Positions 18,341 through 26,526 of a DNA stretch of 64,000 bases are shown piece after piece. Within the stretch, counting starts at the first letter, position 1; each line of letters starts with the position of its first letter. Made by a program: the position numbers and the translations under genes. Under the pieces are notes generated by a model that saw only the letters and a list, made by a program, of their open reading frames with translations, ran no database searches and was not told where the DNA came from. Source of the stretch: REEB85 sp018971455 (lineage in GTDB: Bacteria; Pseudomonadota; Alphaproteobacteria; Acetobacterales; Acetobacteraceae); contig JAGWNT010000006.1 of assembly GCA_028871195.1 (NCBI GenBank), forward strand, positions 6,415 to 70,414, given 5' to 3'.

Positions 18341-18526
18341 ATGTTCGCTGTAATGAGGAAGTTCCGTCAGATGCTTGCCGGTGACCGTCGCGGCGTGACG
18401 GCGCTGGAATACGGCCTGCTCGCCGCCATCATCGGCGGCGTGGTGATCACCGGCGCCGGCCTGCTCGGCAACTCGCTGGGCACCACCTTCAACACCATCG
18501 GCGCGGCGATGACCGCCGCCAGCTAG
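18341..18526 (+). CDS. flp: Flp/Fap-type pilin 1
   Basis: A 61-residue class IVb prepilin. A short basic leader ends at Gly18, followed by the processing site G/VTALEY with Glu at +5, then a hydrophobic helix 'GLLAAIIGGVVITGAGLLG'. The mature pilin would be 43 residues. The start is set by CAGGAGA 8 bases upstream. It polymerises into the Tad pilus after cleavage by the CpaA-like peptidase at 20692. It is nearly identical to pilins 2, 3 and 5. Confidence 0.95.
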   Translation: MFAVMRKFRQMLAGDRRGVTALEYGLLAAIIGGVVITGAGLLGNSLGTTFNTIGAAMTAAS

Positions 18527-18864
18527 CTCGCCTGGCTTTCTCGCCGTGCCTGGCGCGGTCCGTCCGCGCCGACAGACTGCCTCACGGCGCGACGATCGGG
18601 CGGCTCGCCCACGGGCCACCGATCGTCCGCCCTCTCCCCCCGCAATCCGCCGCACGACCCTCATCGACCCGCCGGCGCGGCCACGCGCACCGGCGCCGAT
18701 TGTCGGGTATTGCTAGGGATTGTCATTCGTTTGTTCAGCGGCCGGTTGCGTCTTAACACCGAGTTAACACTGCGAATGGTTAATAAATGTTGCCGGCTGG
18801 CTCGCCAGGGGCACCCTTCCCGCACCGGACGGGTCATTGCAAATTGGAACAGTGGAGACTCGGC
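18527..18864. other. Intergenic region between flp pilins 1 and 2
   Basis: 338 bases without a gene. It contains the CtrA-box-like site at 18753-18767 and an extra TTAA at 18780. A leader with small hairpin potential (CTGG/CCAG around 18797-18808) lies before the next pilin. The first 200 bases show nothing recognisable. Confidence 0.6.
18753..18767. promoter_or_regulatory. CtrA-box-like site TTAA-N7-TTAA before flp pilin 2
   Basis: Exact full CtrA-box spacing, 97 bases before the pilin start codon. Confidence 0.65.
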
Positions 18865-19050
18865 ATGTTTGCTCTGATGAAAAAGTTCCGCCAGATGCTT
18901 GCCGGCGACCGTCGCGGCGTGACGGCGCTGGAATACGGCCTGCTCGCCGCCATCATCGGTGGCGTGGTGATCACCGGCGCCGGCGTGCTCGGCAACTCGC
19001 TGGGCAAGACCTTCAACACCATCGGCACGGCGATGACCGCCGCCAGCTGA
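18865..19050 (+). CDS. flp: Flp/Fap-type pilin 2
   Basis: A 61-residue class IVb prepilin with processing site G18/VTALEY. It differs from pilin 1 at only a handful of positions (for example 'GVLGNSLGKTF' in place of 'GLLGNSLGTTF'). Nucleotide identity extends to synonymous sites, which implies recent duplication or gene conversion. GTGGAGA precedes the ATG. Its own promoter region and leader make separate transcription likely. Confidence 0.95.
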   Translation: MFALMKKFRQMLAGDRRGVTALEYGLLAAIIGGVVITGAGVLGNSLGKTFNTIGTAMTAAS

Positions 19051-19374
19051 TTCTGCCGCTTTTCGTGCCGTGTCTGGCGCGGCCTCGCCGCGCCATCGCT
19101 TCCAAGGCAGTGCGACGACCGGGACTGGCGACCCATTCGCCCCCGGTCGTCCGCTCCCCTCCCACAACCTGAGAAATACCAGACCCGCCGGTGATCGCGC
19201 CGCCGGGCGATTGGCATTGATCGCCATTCTTCAAGTCCAGCTGTTCACTTTTCCGACAGTTATTAACAATACGCTAACAGCACGGGGCTTTTACTGGCGT
19301 TGCCCGCTGGCCCGCCAGTGGCACCCATCCCCCACTGGACGGGTCACCGCAACTCGCAACACCGGAGTCACAGA
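19051..19374. other. Intergenic region between flp pilins 2 and 3
   Basis: 324 bases without a gene. It holds a CtrA-like site (19263-19277) and a leader containing the inverted repeat CCAGTGG...CCACTGG. The rest shows no recognisable feature. Confidence 0.6.
19263..19277. promoter_or_regulatory. CtrA-box-like site TTAA-N7-CTAA before flp pilin 3
   Basis: One mismatch to the TTAA-N7-TTAA consensus, in the second half-site. It is 97 bases before the pilin start, matching the spacing at the other copies. Confidence 0.55.
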
Positions 19375-19560
19375 ATGTTCGCTCTCGTCAACAAGTTCCG
19401 CAAGATGCTCGCTGGCGACCGTCGTGGCGTGACGGCGCTGGAATACGGCCTGCTCGCCGCCATCATCGGCGGCGTGGTGATCACCGGCGCCGGCCTGCTC
19501 GGCAACTCGCTGGGCACCACCTTCAACACCATCTCGACCCATATGACGACGGCCGCCTGA
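19375..19560 (+). CDS. flp: Flp/Fap-type pilin 3
   Basis: A 61-residue class IVb prepilin, processing site G18/VTALEY, C-terminus 'NTISTHMTTAA' shared with pilin 5. CCGGAG lies about 9 bases before the ATG. It is part of the four near-identical pilin copies. Confidence 0.95.
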   Translation: MFALVNKFRKMLAGDRRGVTALEYGLLAAIIGGVVITGAGLLGNSLGTTFNTISTHMTTAA

Positions 19561-19717
19561 ACGGCATTTCTCTCGCCGTATCCGGCGCGGCTCGCCGCGC
19601 CGACGACCGACAGGACAGCGTGACGATCGGGGAGGCTATCGCAAGAGCCGCCCCGATCGCTCGCGTCGGCACCACCCCCCTGCATGCCGCCTTTCGCCAC
19701 CTGGCTGGAGTTCCGCG

Positions 19718-19993
19718 ATGTCAGCGCTCATCAAGAAACTGCGCCGGAAAATCAATCAGGACACCAACGGCGTCGCGGCGGTCGAATACGTCCTGCTCTT
19801 CTTCATCATCGGCAGCGTCGTGATGAGCGGCGGGCATTTCCTCGGCATCGCGATGGCGGACGCCTTCAGCTCCGTCAGCACGGCCATGACCACCACGCCC
19901 GCCGGCCACACCGCCACCGGCCCGGGCTCCCCGAGCCCCGACTCCACCAGCCCGACGCCCAGCACCGAGTCGACACCTCCCCGCGACAACTGA
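19718..19993 (+). CDS. Divergent Flp-type pilin with Pro/Ser/Thr-rich tail
   Basis: A 91-residue prepilin-like protein. The processing site is G18/VAAVEY with Glu at +5, followed by a hydrophobic helix ('VLLFFIIGSVVMSGG'). After the usual pilin length it continues with about 30 residues rich in Pro, Ser, Thr and Gly, unlike the other copies. GCTGGAG precedes the ATG. There is no CtrA box upstream, so it is probably read through from pilin 3 or has a different promoter. It may be a minor pilin or a capping subunit. Confidence 0.85.
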   Translation: MSALIKKLRRKINQDTNGVAAVEYVLLFFIIGSVVMSGGHFLGIAMADAFSSVSTAMTTTPAGHTATGPGSPSPDSTSPTPSTESTPPRDN

Positions 19994-20374
19994 TCCCCGT
20001 CGCGGCCGGAGCGATCAGCCATCGCTGCCGCGGCGGCGTGGCAATGCCGCGAAACATCGCCGGTTTTTCAACACCTCTGCCGAGGTGACGCGCTTCGGAC
20101 ACCCGCGCGGCATCGCGCGGCCGGGCAGGGGGGCCGCGGATCCGCGCCCCACGGCCGCGCCCCTCCGCCCCGCCGCGGCCGGCGCTCCGCCCGCCTCCAG
20201 CACGTGGCGGGTTGCCTCTGACGAACTTGTAGTCAAACCCTGCAAATAAGTTGAGGCCATTAACAGCCACTTAACGCCGCCGATGGTCTCTGAGCCATGC
20301 TTGCTGGACGAGCCAGCGGCGTTCGCCTTCCCCGCCAGGCGGGGTGCAACCAGCTGCCAATCAGGAGTTCAAGA
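19994..20374. other. Intergenic region before flp pilin 5
   Basis: 381 bases without a gene. It contains the CtrA-box-like site at 20260-20274 and a leader with hairpin potential (CTGGACGAGCCAG, and CCCCGCC/GGCGGGG just downstream). The first 250 bases are GC-rich and show no coding pattern or repeat I can support. Confidence 0.6.
20260..20274. promoter_or_regulatory. CtrA-box-like site TTAA-N7-TTAA before flp pilin 5
   Basis: Exact match to the full CtrA box, 100 bases before the pilin start codon. Confidence 0.65.
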
Positions 20375-20560
20375 ATGTTCGCTCTCGTGAAGAAGTTCCG
20401 TCAGATGCTTGCCGGCGACCGTCGCGGCGTGACGGCGCTGGAATACGGCCTGCTCGCCGCCATCATCGGTGGCGTGGTGATCACCGGCGCCGGCCTGCTC
20501 GGCAACTCGCTGGGCACCACCTTCAACACCATCAGCACCCACATGACGACGGCCTCGTAA
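20375..20560 (+). CDS. flp: Flp/Fap-type pilin 5
   Basis: A 61-residue class IVb prepilin, G18/VTALEY, almost identical to pilin 3. CAGGAG lies about 9 bases before the ATG. It is the last pilin before the prepilin peptidase and assembly genes. Confidence 0.95.
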   Translation: MFALVKKFRQMLAGDRRGVTALEYGLLAAIIGGVVITGAGLLGNSLGTTFNTISTHMTTAS

Positions 20561-20691
20561 GCGCCGCCAGGGATCACGGATGGCCGGCGCCGCAGACCAC
20601 ACCGCCCGCCGCGCCATCCGCTGCCCGCCCAGCCGTCCCGACCGCGTTCCGCTCGCCGACCCCGTCTGACTATCCGCCGCGAGGACCCGCC

Positions 20692-21231
20692 ATGACCGCC
20701 CACAGACTGCTCGCCGCCGATCCTCTCCTGGTCCTGCAGATCGTGGCCCTCGTCGGCGGCGCCGTCATCCTCGTCGCCGCCGCCCTGCACGATGTCGCCG
20801 CCCGCACCATTCCCAACTGGGCCCCGGCCGGCCTCGCCCTGTTCGGCCTGGTGCTGCGCTTCGAAAGCGGCGAGCTGCTCACCGGCCTCGCCGTCGGCCT
20901 CGCCGTCTTCCTCGTCGCCACCTTCTGCTGGACCCGCGGCTGGATGGGCGGGGGCGACGTCAAGCTGCTCGCCGGCACCGCCATCTTCATGCCGCCCGCC
21001 CATGTCACCGACACCTTGCTGGCCATCACGTTGGCCGGCGGTGTGGTCGGCCTTATCTACATGGCCTGGCGCGCGGTGCTGCGCCGCCGCGGCATGGTTC
21101 CCGGCCCCCGCCCGCACCAGCTGCTCGCCCGCGTGCTGCGCGCCGAGCGCTGGCGCCTGCTGCGCGGATGCCCGCTGCCCTACGCCTCCGCGATCGCCGT
21201 CGGCACGCTGTTCATGCTCGCATCAAGGTAA
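20692..21231 (+). CDS. cpaA: Prepilin peptidase CpaA/TadV
   Basis: A 179-residue inner-membrane aspartic protease that removes the pilin leader at G/VTALEY. The two catalytic aspartates are visible: one in 'AALHDVAARTIPNW' and one in the GxGD motif 'GWMGGGDVKLL'. Five or six helices; the short form without an N-methylation domain is normal for Tad systems. It opens the assembly gene run, seven bases ahead of cpaB. Confidence 0.94.
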   Translation: MTAHRLLAADPLLVLQIVALVGGAVILVAAALHDVAARTIPNWAPAGLALFGLVLRFESGELLTGLAVGLAVFLVATFCWTRGWMGGGDVKLLAGTAIFMPPAHVTDTLLAITLAGGVVGLIYMAWRAVLRRRGMVPGPRPHQLLARVLRAERWRLLRGCPLPYASAIAVGTLFMLASR

Positions 21232-21237
21232 CCAGTC

Positions 21238-22083
21238 ATGGTTCTGCGCATCATCGTTTTCGTCATGATGGCTCTCGGTCTGGTCGGGTTCGGCACGGTC
21301 GCCTGGCTCAGCCTGCAACCGCCGACCGCACAGGCCTCGGCCGCCGCCCAGAAGGTCGCCGACGAGGCGGTCCTGGTCGCCGGGCGCGACCTGCAGGCCG
21401 GCTCGCTGCTCAAGCCTGACGATATCGGCCTCGTCCGCATGCCGACCGAGAAGGTGCCGGCCGGCGCCAGCCTCGACAGCCAGGCCTCGCGCCAGCAGCT
21501 CATCGGCTCGATGGTCCGCCGCCGCCTCGGCGCCGGCGAGACCCTGCTGCCGGCCGACCTGCTGCGCCCCGGCGACCACGGCTTCCTCGCCGCCGTGCTC
21601 GGCGCCGGCATGCGCGCCGTCACCATCGGCGTGGACGCCATCACCGGCAGCGCCGGCCTGATCTGGCCGGGCGACAAGGTCGATGTGCTGCTCACCCATC
21701 AGCTGGAAGGCCCGGGCCTCGCCCCCGGCAAGCGCGTCGCCGCCGAGACCGTGCTGCAGAATGTCCGCGTCATCGCCATCGACCAGCAGCTCGTCCAGGG
21801 CGCCTCGCCGGGCAGTGCGGACTCCAAGCCCGCCACCACGGTGACGCTGGAAGTCACCGCCGATGACGCCGAGCGCGTCTCGGTCGCGGTGCGCCTCGGC
21901 CGGCTCTCGCTGGTGGTGCGCTCCGCCCGCCCGACGCCCCCCGACGACAAGCCGAATCCCGGCCCGGCCATCACCTGGGCGGGTGACGTCTCGCCAGCCC
22001 TCAACAGCGACACCAAGGTCCTGACGCCGAACGTGGTCAAGGTCTATCCGGGCAACGCTGCCGGCACGGAGTACAAATTCTGA
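21238..22083 (+). CDS. cpaB: Tad pilus assembly protein CpaB/RcpC
   Basis: A 281-residue protein with one N-terminal helix (about 4-22) and a SAF domain ('VAGRDLQAGSLLKPDDIGLVRMP', about 45-110). A second RcpC domain with 'VGVDAITGSAGLIWPGDKVDVLLT'-like features follows. It is periplasmic and linked to the secretin. The stop overlaps the cpaC start (TGATG), so translation is coupled. Confidence 0.93.
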   Translation: MVLRIIVFVMMALGLVGFGTVAWLSLQPPTAQASAAAQKVADEAVLVAGRDLQAGSLLKPDDIGLVRMPTEKVPAGASLDSQASRQQLIGSMVRRRLGAGETLLPADLLRPGDHGFLAAVLGAGMRAVTIGVDAITGSAGLIWPGDKVDVLLTHQLEGPGLAPGKRVAAETVLQNVRVIAIDQQLVQGASPGSADSKPATTVTLEVTADDAERVSVAVRLGRLSLVVRSARPTPPDDKPNPGPAITWAGDVSPALNSDTKVLTPNVVKVYPGNAAGTEYKF

Positions 22084-23519
22084 TGCGCACCTTCTCTCTC
22101 GCGGCAATCGCCCTTGCCGTCTTCCTCCCCGCCAGTGGATGGGCCCAGGTGCCGATCCATCACCCGGTGCGCCGCGTGGTGCATCATCCGGCGAAGCACA
22201 TCGTCCGCGCCGCGGCCCGCAAGCCCGCGGTCCCCTCGACGATCACCTCGCTCTATGTCGAGGCCGGCAGCGGCCGTGTCATCACGCTCTCGGCCTCGGT
22301 CGCCAACGTCTTCGTCGCCAACCCGAAGATCGCCGAGGTGCGGCCGGCCAGCCCGACCAGCCTCTTCGTCTTCGGCGTCGTCGCCGGCCACACCACGGTG
22401 GCCGCCCTCGACGCGGCGGGCCACACCATCCGCCAGTATGAGGTGACGGTCCGCCCGTCGCGCTTCGGCGCCAACCAGGCGCAGGCGACGATCGCCAGCA
22501 CGCAGCCCGGCTCCAAGGTCCATCTCGACGCCCAGCCCAAGGCCCTGGTGCTGAACGGCAAGGTCAAGACCCCGGCCGACGCCGCCGCCGCCGCCGCCAC
22601 CGCCACCGCCTTCGCCGATCCTGGCCAGGCCGTCACCGACAACCTGCACGTGCAGGGCCAGATCCAGGTCGGGCTGCGGGTGCGCATCGCCGAGATGTCG
22701 CGCAGCGTCACCCGCGCCCTCGGCATCAATTGGCAGGCGCTCGGCACGGTCGGCAAGTTCGCCACCAGCTTCTCCACCGCCAACGCCATCTCCGCCGCCG
22801 CCGGCGTCAGCAACGTGCTGAGCGCCGCCTATAACGGCGGCGGCAGCAGCATCAACGGCCTGATCGACGCGCTGGCCCAGGACAATCTCGTGCACGTGCT
22901 GGCCGAGCCCAACCTGGTGGCGATGAGCGGCGAGTCCGCGAGCTTCCTCGTCGGCGGCGAGTTCCCGATCCCGGTCGCCCAGCAGAACAACACCGTCACG
23001 GTCGACTTCAAGCAGTACGGCGTCGCGCTGGACTTCGTGCCGACCGTGCTGGCCGAGAACCGCATCCGCCTGCGCGTCCGCCCGGAGGTCAGCCAGCTCT
23101 CCACCCAGGGCGCCGTGCAGATCAGCGCCGGCAACTCCTCGATCTCCATCCCCGCGCTGACGGTTCGCCGCGCCGACACCACCGTCGAGCTCGGCAGCGG
23201 CCAGAGCTTCGCCATCGCCGGCCTGCTGTCGGACCAGACCACGCAGAACACCAACGCCCTGCCCGGGCTGGGCGAGCTGCCGGTGCTCGGCGCGCTGTTC
23301 CGCTCCGACAGCTTCCTGCGCAACGAGACCGAACTGGTGATCATCGTCACCCCCTACATCGTGCGCCCGGTCAGCAACCCCAAGACGCTGCACCTGCCCA
23401 CCGATGGCTTCACGCCGCCCACCGACCTCGAGCGGCTGCTTCTGTTGCGCCAAGAGGGGCGCGTCACTCCGGGGACGGCCCAGCGGGTTCCCGGCCAGGC
23501 AGGATTTGCGGTGCAATGA
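22083..23519 (+). CDS. cpaC: Tad pilus outer-membrane secretin CpaC/RcpA
   Basis: A 478-residue secretin. After a signal peptide (cleavage near WAQ, residue 22) comes the pilus/secretin N-terminal domain ('VFVANPKIAEVRPASPTSLFVFG'). The secretin core has 'VHVLAEPNLVAMSGESASFLVGGEFPIP' and 'GLGELPVLGALFRS'. It forms the outer-membrane pore for the pilus. Start and stop overlap cpaB and the CpaD-like gene. Confidence 0.95.
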   Translation: MRTFSLAAIALAVFLPASGWAQVPIHHPVRRVVHHPAKHIVRAAARKPAVPSTITSLYVEAGSGRVITLSASVANVFVANPKIAEVRPASPTSLFVFGVVAGHTTVAALDAAGHTIRQYEVTVRPSRFGANQAQATIASTQPGSKVHLDAQPKALVLNGKVKTPADAAAAAATATAFADPGQAVTDNLHVQGQIQVGLRVRIAEMSRSVTRALGINWQALGTVGKFATSFSTANAISAAAGVSNVLSAAYNGGGSSINGLIDALAQDNLVHVLAEPNLVAMSGESASFLVGGEFPIPVAQQNNTVTVDFKQYGVALDFVPTVLAENRIRLRVRPEVSQLSTQGAVQISAGNSSISIPALTVRRADTTVELGSGQSFAIAGLLSDQTTQNTNALPGLGELPVLGALFRSDSFLRNETELVIIVTPYIVRPVSNPKTLHLPTDGFTPPTDLERLLLLRQEGRVTPGTAQRVPGQAGFAVQ

Positions 23520-23815
23520 ACATGATCTTCCCCGTCTCGCTGCGCGCGGCAATGGCCGGCGCCGTCATCCTGCTGCCGCTCGCCCTCGGTGGGTGCGACA
23601 CGATCGACCCCTTCAAGCGCCCGGGCATGTGGCGGCCCGACGACGCCAATGCCTTCAACCTGCAGGCCCAGGTGGCCGACCCGCACGACCTGGTGATGGG
23701 CCGCGGCACCGACATGGCCGACGGCGACACCGCGGCCAAGGCGATCGAGCGGATGCGCGCGGACAAGGTCAAGCCGCTGGCAGCCAACAGCATCGTCAAG
23801 ATGGGCACCAACTAG
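23516..23815 (+). CDS. Short CpaD-like pilus lipoprotein
   Basis: A 99-residue lipoprotein; lipobox 'LALGGC' with Cys near residue 27. The segment 'NAFNLQAQVADPHDLVMGRGTDMADGDTAAKAIERMRAD' matches the C-terminal signature of CpaD family pilus lipoproteins. The protein is less than half the usual CpaD length (about 200 residues or more), lacking the N-terminal region. It overlaps cpaC by ATGA. It probably assists secretin assembly; whether the short form is functional is open. Confidence 0.8.
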   Translation: MNMIFPVSLRAAMAGAVILLPLALGGCDTIDPFKRPGMWRPDDANAFNLQAQVADPHDLVMGRGTDMADGDTAAKAIERMRADKVKPLAANSIVKMGTN

Positions 23816-23869
23816 CCGCACGGCCACCGAAGCAGATGACGACAGCGAGAACGACGGAGCGCATTTCCC

Positions 23870-25138
23870 ATGTCAGAAGCTGAAGCCCAGGTCCGGCCGC
23901 GCGCGGGCGGCGACACCGCCCCCGGCGCCGGCCGCCACGACCGCCCCGACCTCATCGCCTTCGTCGATGACGGCGCCACCGAGACCGCGCTGCGCGAGGG
24001 CCTCGCAGAGGCCAATGGCGGCGACATCGACATCCGTCGCGGCGGCATCAAGGCCGCCGTCGCCGCCCTGCGCAGCTCGCACACGCCGCGCGTGCTGATC
24101 GTCGATGTCACCGGCGTCGAGCAGCCGCTCTCGGCCCTGCACGACCTCTCCCTGGTCAGCGAGCCCGACGTGCGGGTGCTGGTCATCGGTGCGCTCGACA
24201 ATCTCGATTTCTACCGTGAGGTCACGCGCGGCATGGGCGCGCTCGAATACCTCACCAAGCCGCTCACCCGCGATCGCGTCACCCGCCATTTCGGCCCGCT
24301 CCTCACCGGCGCCGGGCCGGTCTCCGAAACCGCCCTCGGCGGGCGCATCATCACCGTCACCGGCGTGCGCGGCGGCGTCGGCGCCACCACCGTCGCGGTC
24401 AACCTGGCCTATCATTTCGGCGTCACCGCCGACCGCCACACCTTGCTGCTCGACCCCGATCTGCACCGCGGCATGGCCGCGATGCTGCTCGACAGCCCAT
24501 CCGGCCCCGGGCTGCGCTCGGCGCTGGAGGCGCCGGAGCGGATCGACGAACTCTTCGTCGAACGCACCGCCCAGCCGGTCTCCAACCGCCTGCACGTGCT
24601 GGCCGGCGAGGTCAAGATGGCCGAGCAGCCGGGCTACGTGAACGGCGCCGCCCAGGCGCTGCTCGCGGCGCTGGCCAAGCGCTACAATTTCGTCGTCGGC
24701 GATGTGCCCTTCGCGCCCCATCCGCTGTTCCGCGACCTGCTCGAACAATCCCAGCAGCGCGTGCTGGTGATGGAGCCGACGCTGGCCTGCATCCGCGACA
24801 CGCTGCGCCTGCTGGCACTGCCCTCGCCGGCGGCCAAGGATCGCCGCCCGGTCATCGTGCTCAACCGGCTCGGCCGCCGCGGCACGCTGACCCGCCGCAA
24901 GGTTGAGGACGCGCTGAAGGCGAAGGTTGACATCGTCATCCCCGACCTGCCGCGCAGCGTCGAGGCGGCGGCGACCATCGGCGAGGCGGTCACCGCCAGC
25001 CGCAACGGGTTCCGCAAGGGCATCGTCGAACTGGCGCGCCTCACCGCCTTCGTCCGCCTGCTCGATGGCGCCCCCGGCGCCGTCGAGCCCGAGAAGCCGG
25101 CGCCGGCCAAGCGCTGGCGCCTGTTCGGGAAGGGGTGA
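23870..25138 (+). CDS. cpaE: Tad pilus localisation ATPase CpaE/TadZ
   Basis: A 422-residue cytoplasmic protein. The N-terminal half is an atypical receiver domain (about 25-150). The C-terminal half is a ParA/MinD-like ATPase with 'GVRGGVGATTVAVNLAY', the K-lacking Walker A normal for CpaE. It positions the pilus machine at the cell pole. The next gene, cpaF, starts 2 bases after its stop. Confidence 0.94.
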   Translation: MSEAEAQVRPRAGGDTAPGAGRHDRPDLIAFVDDGATETALREGLAEANGGDIDIRRGGIKAAVAALRSSHTPRVLIVDVTGVEQPLSALHDLSLVSEPDVRVLVIGALDNLDFYREVTRGMGALEYLTKPLTRDRVTRHFGPLLTGAGPVSETALGGRIITVTGVRGGVGATTVAVNLAYHFGVTADRHTLLLDPDLHRGMAAMLLDSPSGPGLRSALEAPERIDELFVERTAQPVSNRLHVLAGEVKMAEQPGYVNGAAQALLAALAKRYNFVVGDVPFAPHPLFRDLLEQSQQRVLVMEPTLACIRDTLRLLALPSPAAKDRRPVIVLNRLGRRGTLTRRKVEDALKAKVDIVIPDLPRSVEAAATIGEAVTASRNGFRKGIVELARLTAFVRLLDGAPGAVEPEKPAPAKRWRLFGKG

Positions 25139-25140
25139 GC

Positions 25141-26526
25141 ATGCACGCACCGGTCCCCGCCTTCGGCCGCCGCGCCGCCCCGTCCGAGACGGTTGCCGCC
25201 AAGCCGGATCCCGCCCCGGCGGCCGCCGTGCTGGCCGCCTCGGCTGCCGCGACCCCGCCGACGGCCGAGCCCCTCATCGCCGAACTGCGCGCGATGTGCC
25301 TGTCCAAGCTTGATCCCAGCGCGGTCGCCACCCAGCCGGCCGAGGTGCTGATCCCGCAGGTCGAGCTGCTGATCTCCGAGATCGCCACCGAGCGGCGCAT
25401 CCAGCTCAACGGCCGCGAGCAGCGCCAGCTCGCCACCGAGCTGGTGGACGACATGCTCGGCCTCGGCCCGCTCGAGCCGCTGCTCGAGGATGAGTCGATC
25501 AACGACATCATGGTCAACGGCCCGAATTCGGTCTTCGTCGAACGGCGCGGCAAGGTCTTCGCCGCCGCCGTGCGCTTCCGCGACACAGCCCATCTCATCA
25601 ATGTCTGCCAGCGCATCGCCGCCGCCGTCGGGCGGCGCGTCGACGAGTCGAGCCCGATGGTCGACGCCCGCCTCAAGGATGGCAGCCGCGTCAACATCGT
25701 CGTCCCCCCGCTGGCGCTCGACGGGCCCTACGTCTCGATCCGAAAGTTCAGCAAGAAATCGATCGACTTCGCCAAGCTGATCGAGTTCGGCGCGATGTCG
25801 CGCACGCTCGCCCGCGTGCTCGAGATCGCCGGCCAGATCCGCCTCAACATCATCATCTCCGGCGGCACCGGCTCGGGCAAGACGACGCTGCTCAACGCCA
25901 CCTCGCGCCTGATCGACCACGGCGAGCGCGTCGTCACCGTCGAGGACGCGGCCGAGCTGCAACTCCAGCAGCCCCACGTCGTGCGCCTGGAAACCCGGCC
26001 GGCCAACCTCGAAGGCCGCGGCGAGATCAACCAGCGCGACCTGGTGCGCAACGCCCTGCGCATGCGCCCCGACCGCATCATCATCGGCGAGGTGCGCGGC
26101 TCGGAGGCGTTCGACATGCTCCAGGCGATGAACACCGGCCATGACGGCAGCATGTCCACCATCCACGCCAACAACACCCGCGACGCCATCACCCGCATCG
26201 AGAATATGGTGCAGATGGGCAGCATGGGGCTGCCGCTCTCGGCCATCCGCACCCAGATCGTCAGCGCCGTGGACATCATCGTGCAGACCGAACGCCAGCG
26301 CGACGGCGGCCGGCGCATCACCCAGGTCACCGAGATCTGCGGCATGGAAGGCGATGTCGTGCTGCTCAACGACATCTTCCAGCTGGTCATCGAAGGACAG
26401 AACTCCGACGGCCGCCTGATCACCCGCTACCGCACCATCCGCAACCGCCCGGCCTTTCACGACCGGCTGGTCTATTTCGGGCTGGAGCGCGCCTGGGCGT
26501 CGGCCATGGAAGAGGTGGACGACTGA
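25141..26526 (+). CDS. cpaF: Tad pilus secretion ATPase CpaF/TadA
   Basis: A 461-residue hexameric type II/IV secretion ATPase. Walker A 'GGTGSGKTTLLN', Asp box 'VVTVEDAAELQL', Walker B 'IIIGEVRGSEAFDML' and the His box 'HDGSMSTIHANN' are all present. I prefer ATG 25141, which has AAGGGG about 7 bases upstream, over GTG 25135. It powers pilus extension, and in related systems retraction, through TadB/TadC. Confidence 0.96.
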   Translation: MHAPVPAFGRRAAPSETVAAKPDPAPAAAVLAASAAATPPTAEPLIAELRAMCLSKLDPSAVATQPAEVLIPQVELLISEIATERRIQLNGREQRQLATELVDDMLGLGPLEPLLEDESINDIMVNGPNSVFVERRGKVFAAAVRFRDTAHLINVCQRIAAAVGRRVDESSPMVDARLKDGSRVNIVVPPLALDGPYVSIRKFSKKSIDFAKLIEFGAMSRTLARVLEIAGQIRLNIIISGGTGSGKTTLLNATSRLIDHGERVVTVEDAAELQLQQPHVVRLETRPANLEGRGEINQRDLVRNALRMRPDRIIIGEVRGSEAFDMLQAMNTGHDGSMSTIHANNTRDAITRIENMVQMGSMGLPLSAIRTQIVSAVDIIVQTERQRDGGRRITQVTEICGMEGDVVLLNDIFQLVIEGQNSDGRLITRYRTIRNRPAFHDRLVYFGLERAWASAMEEVDD

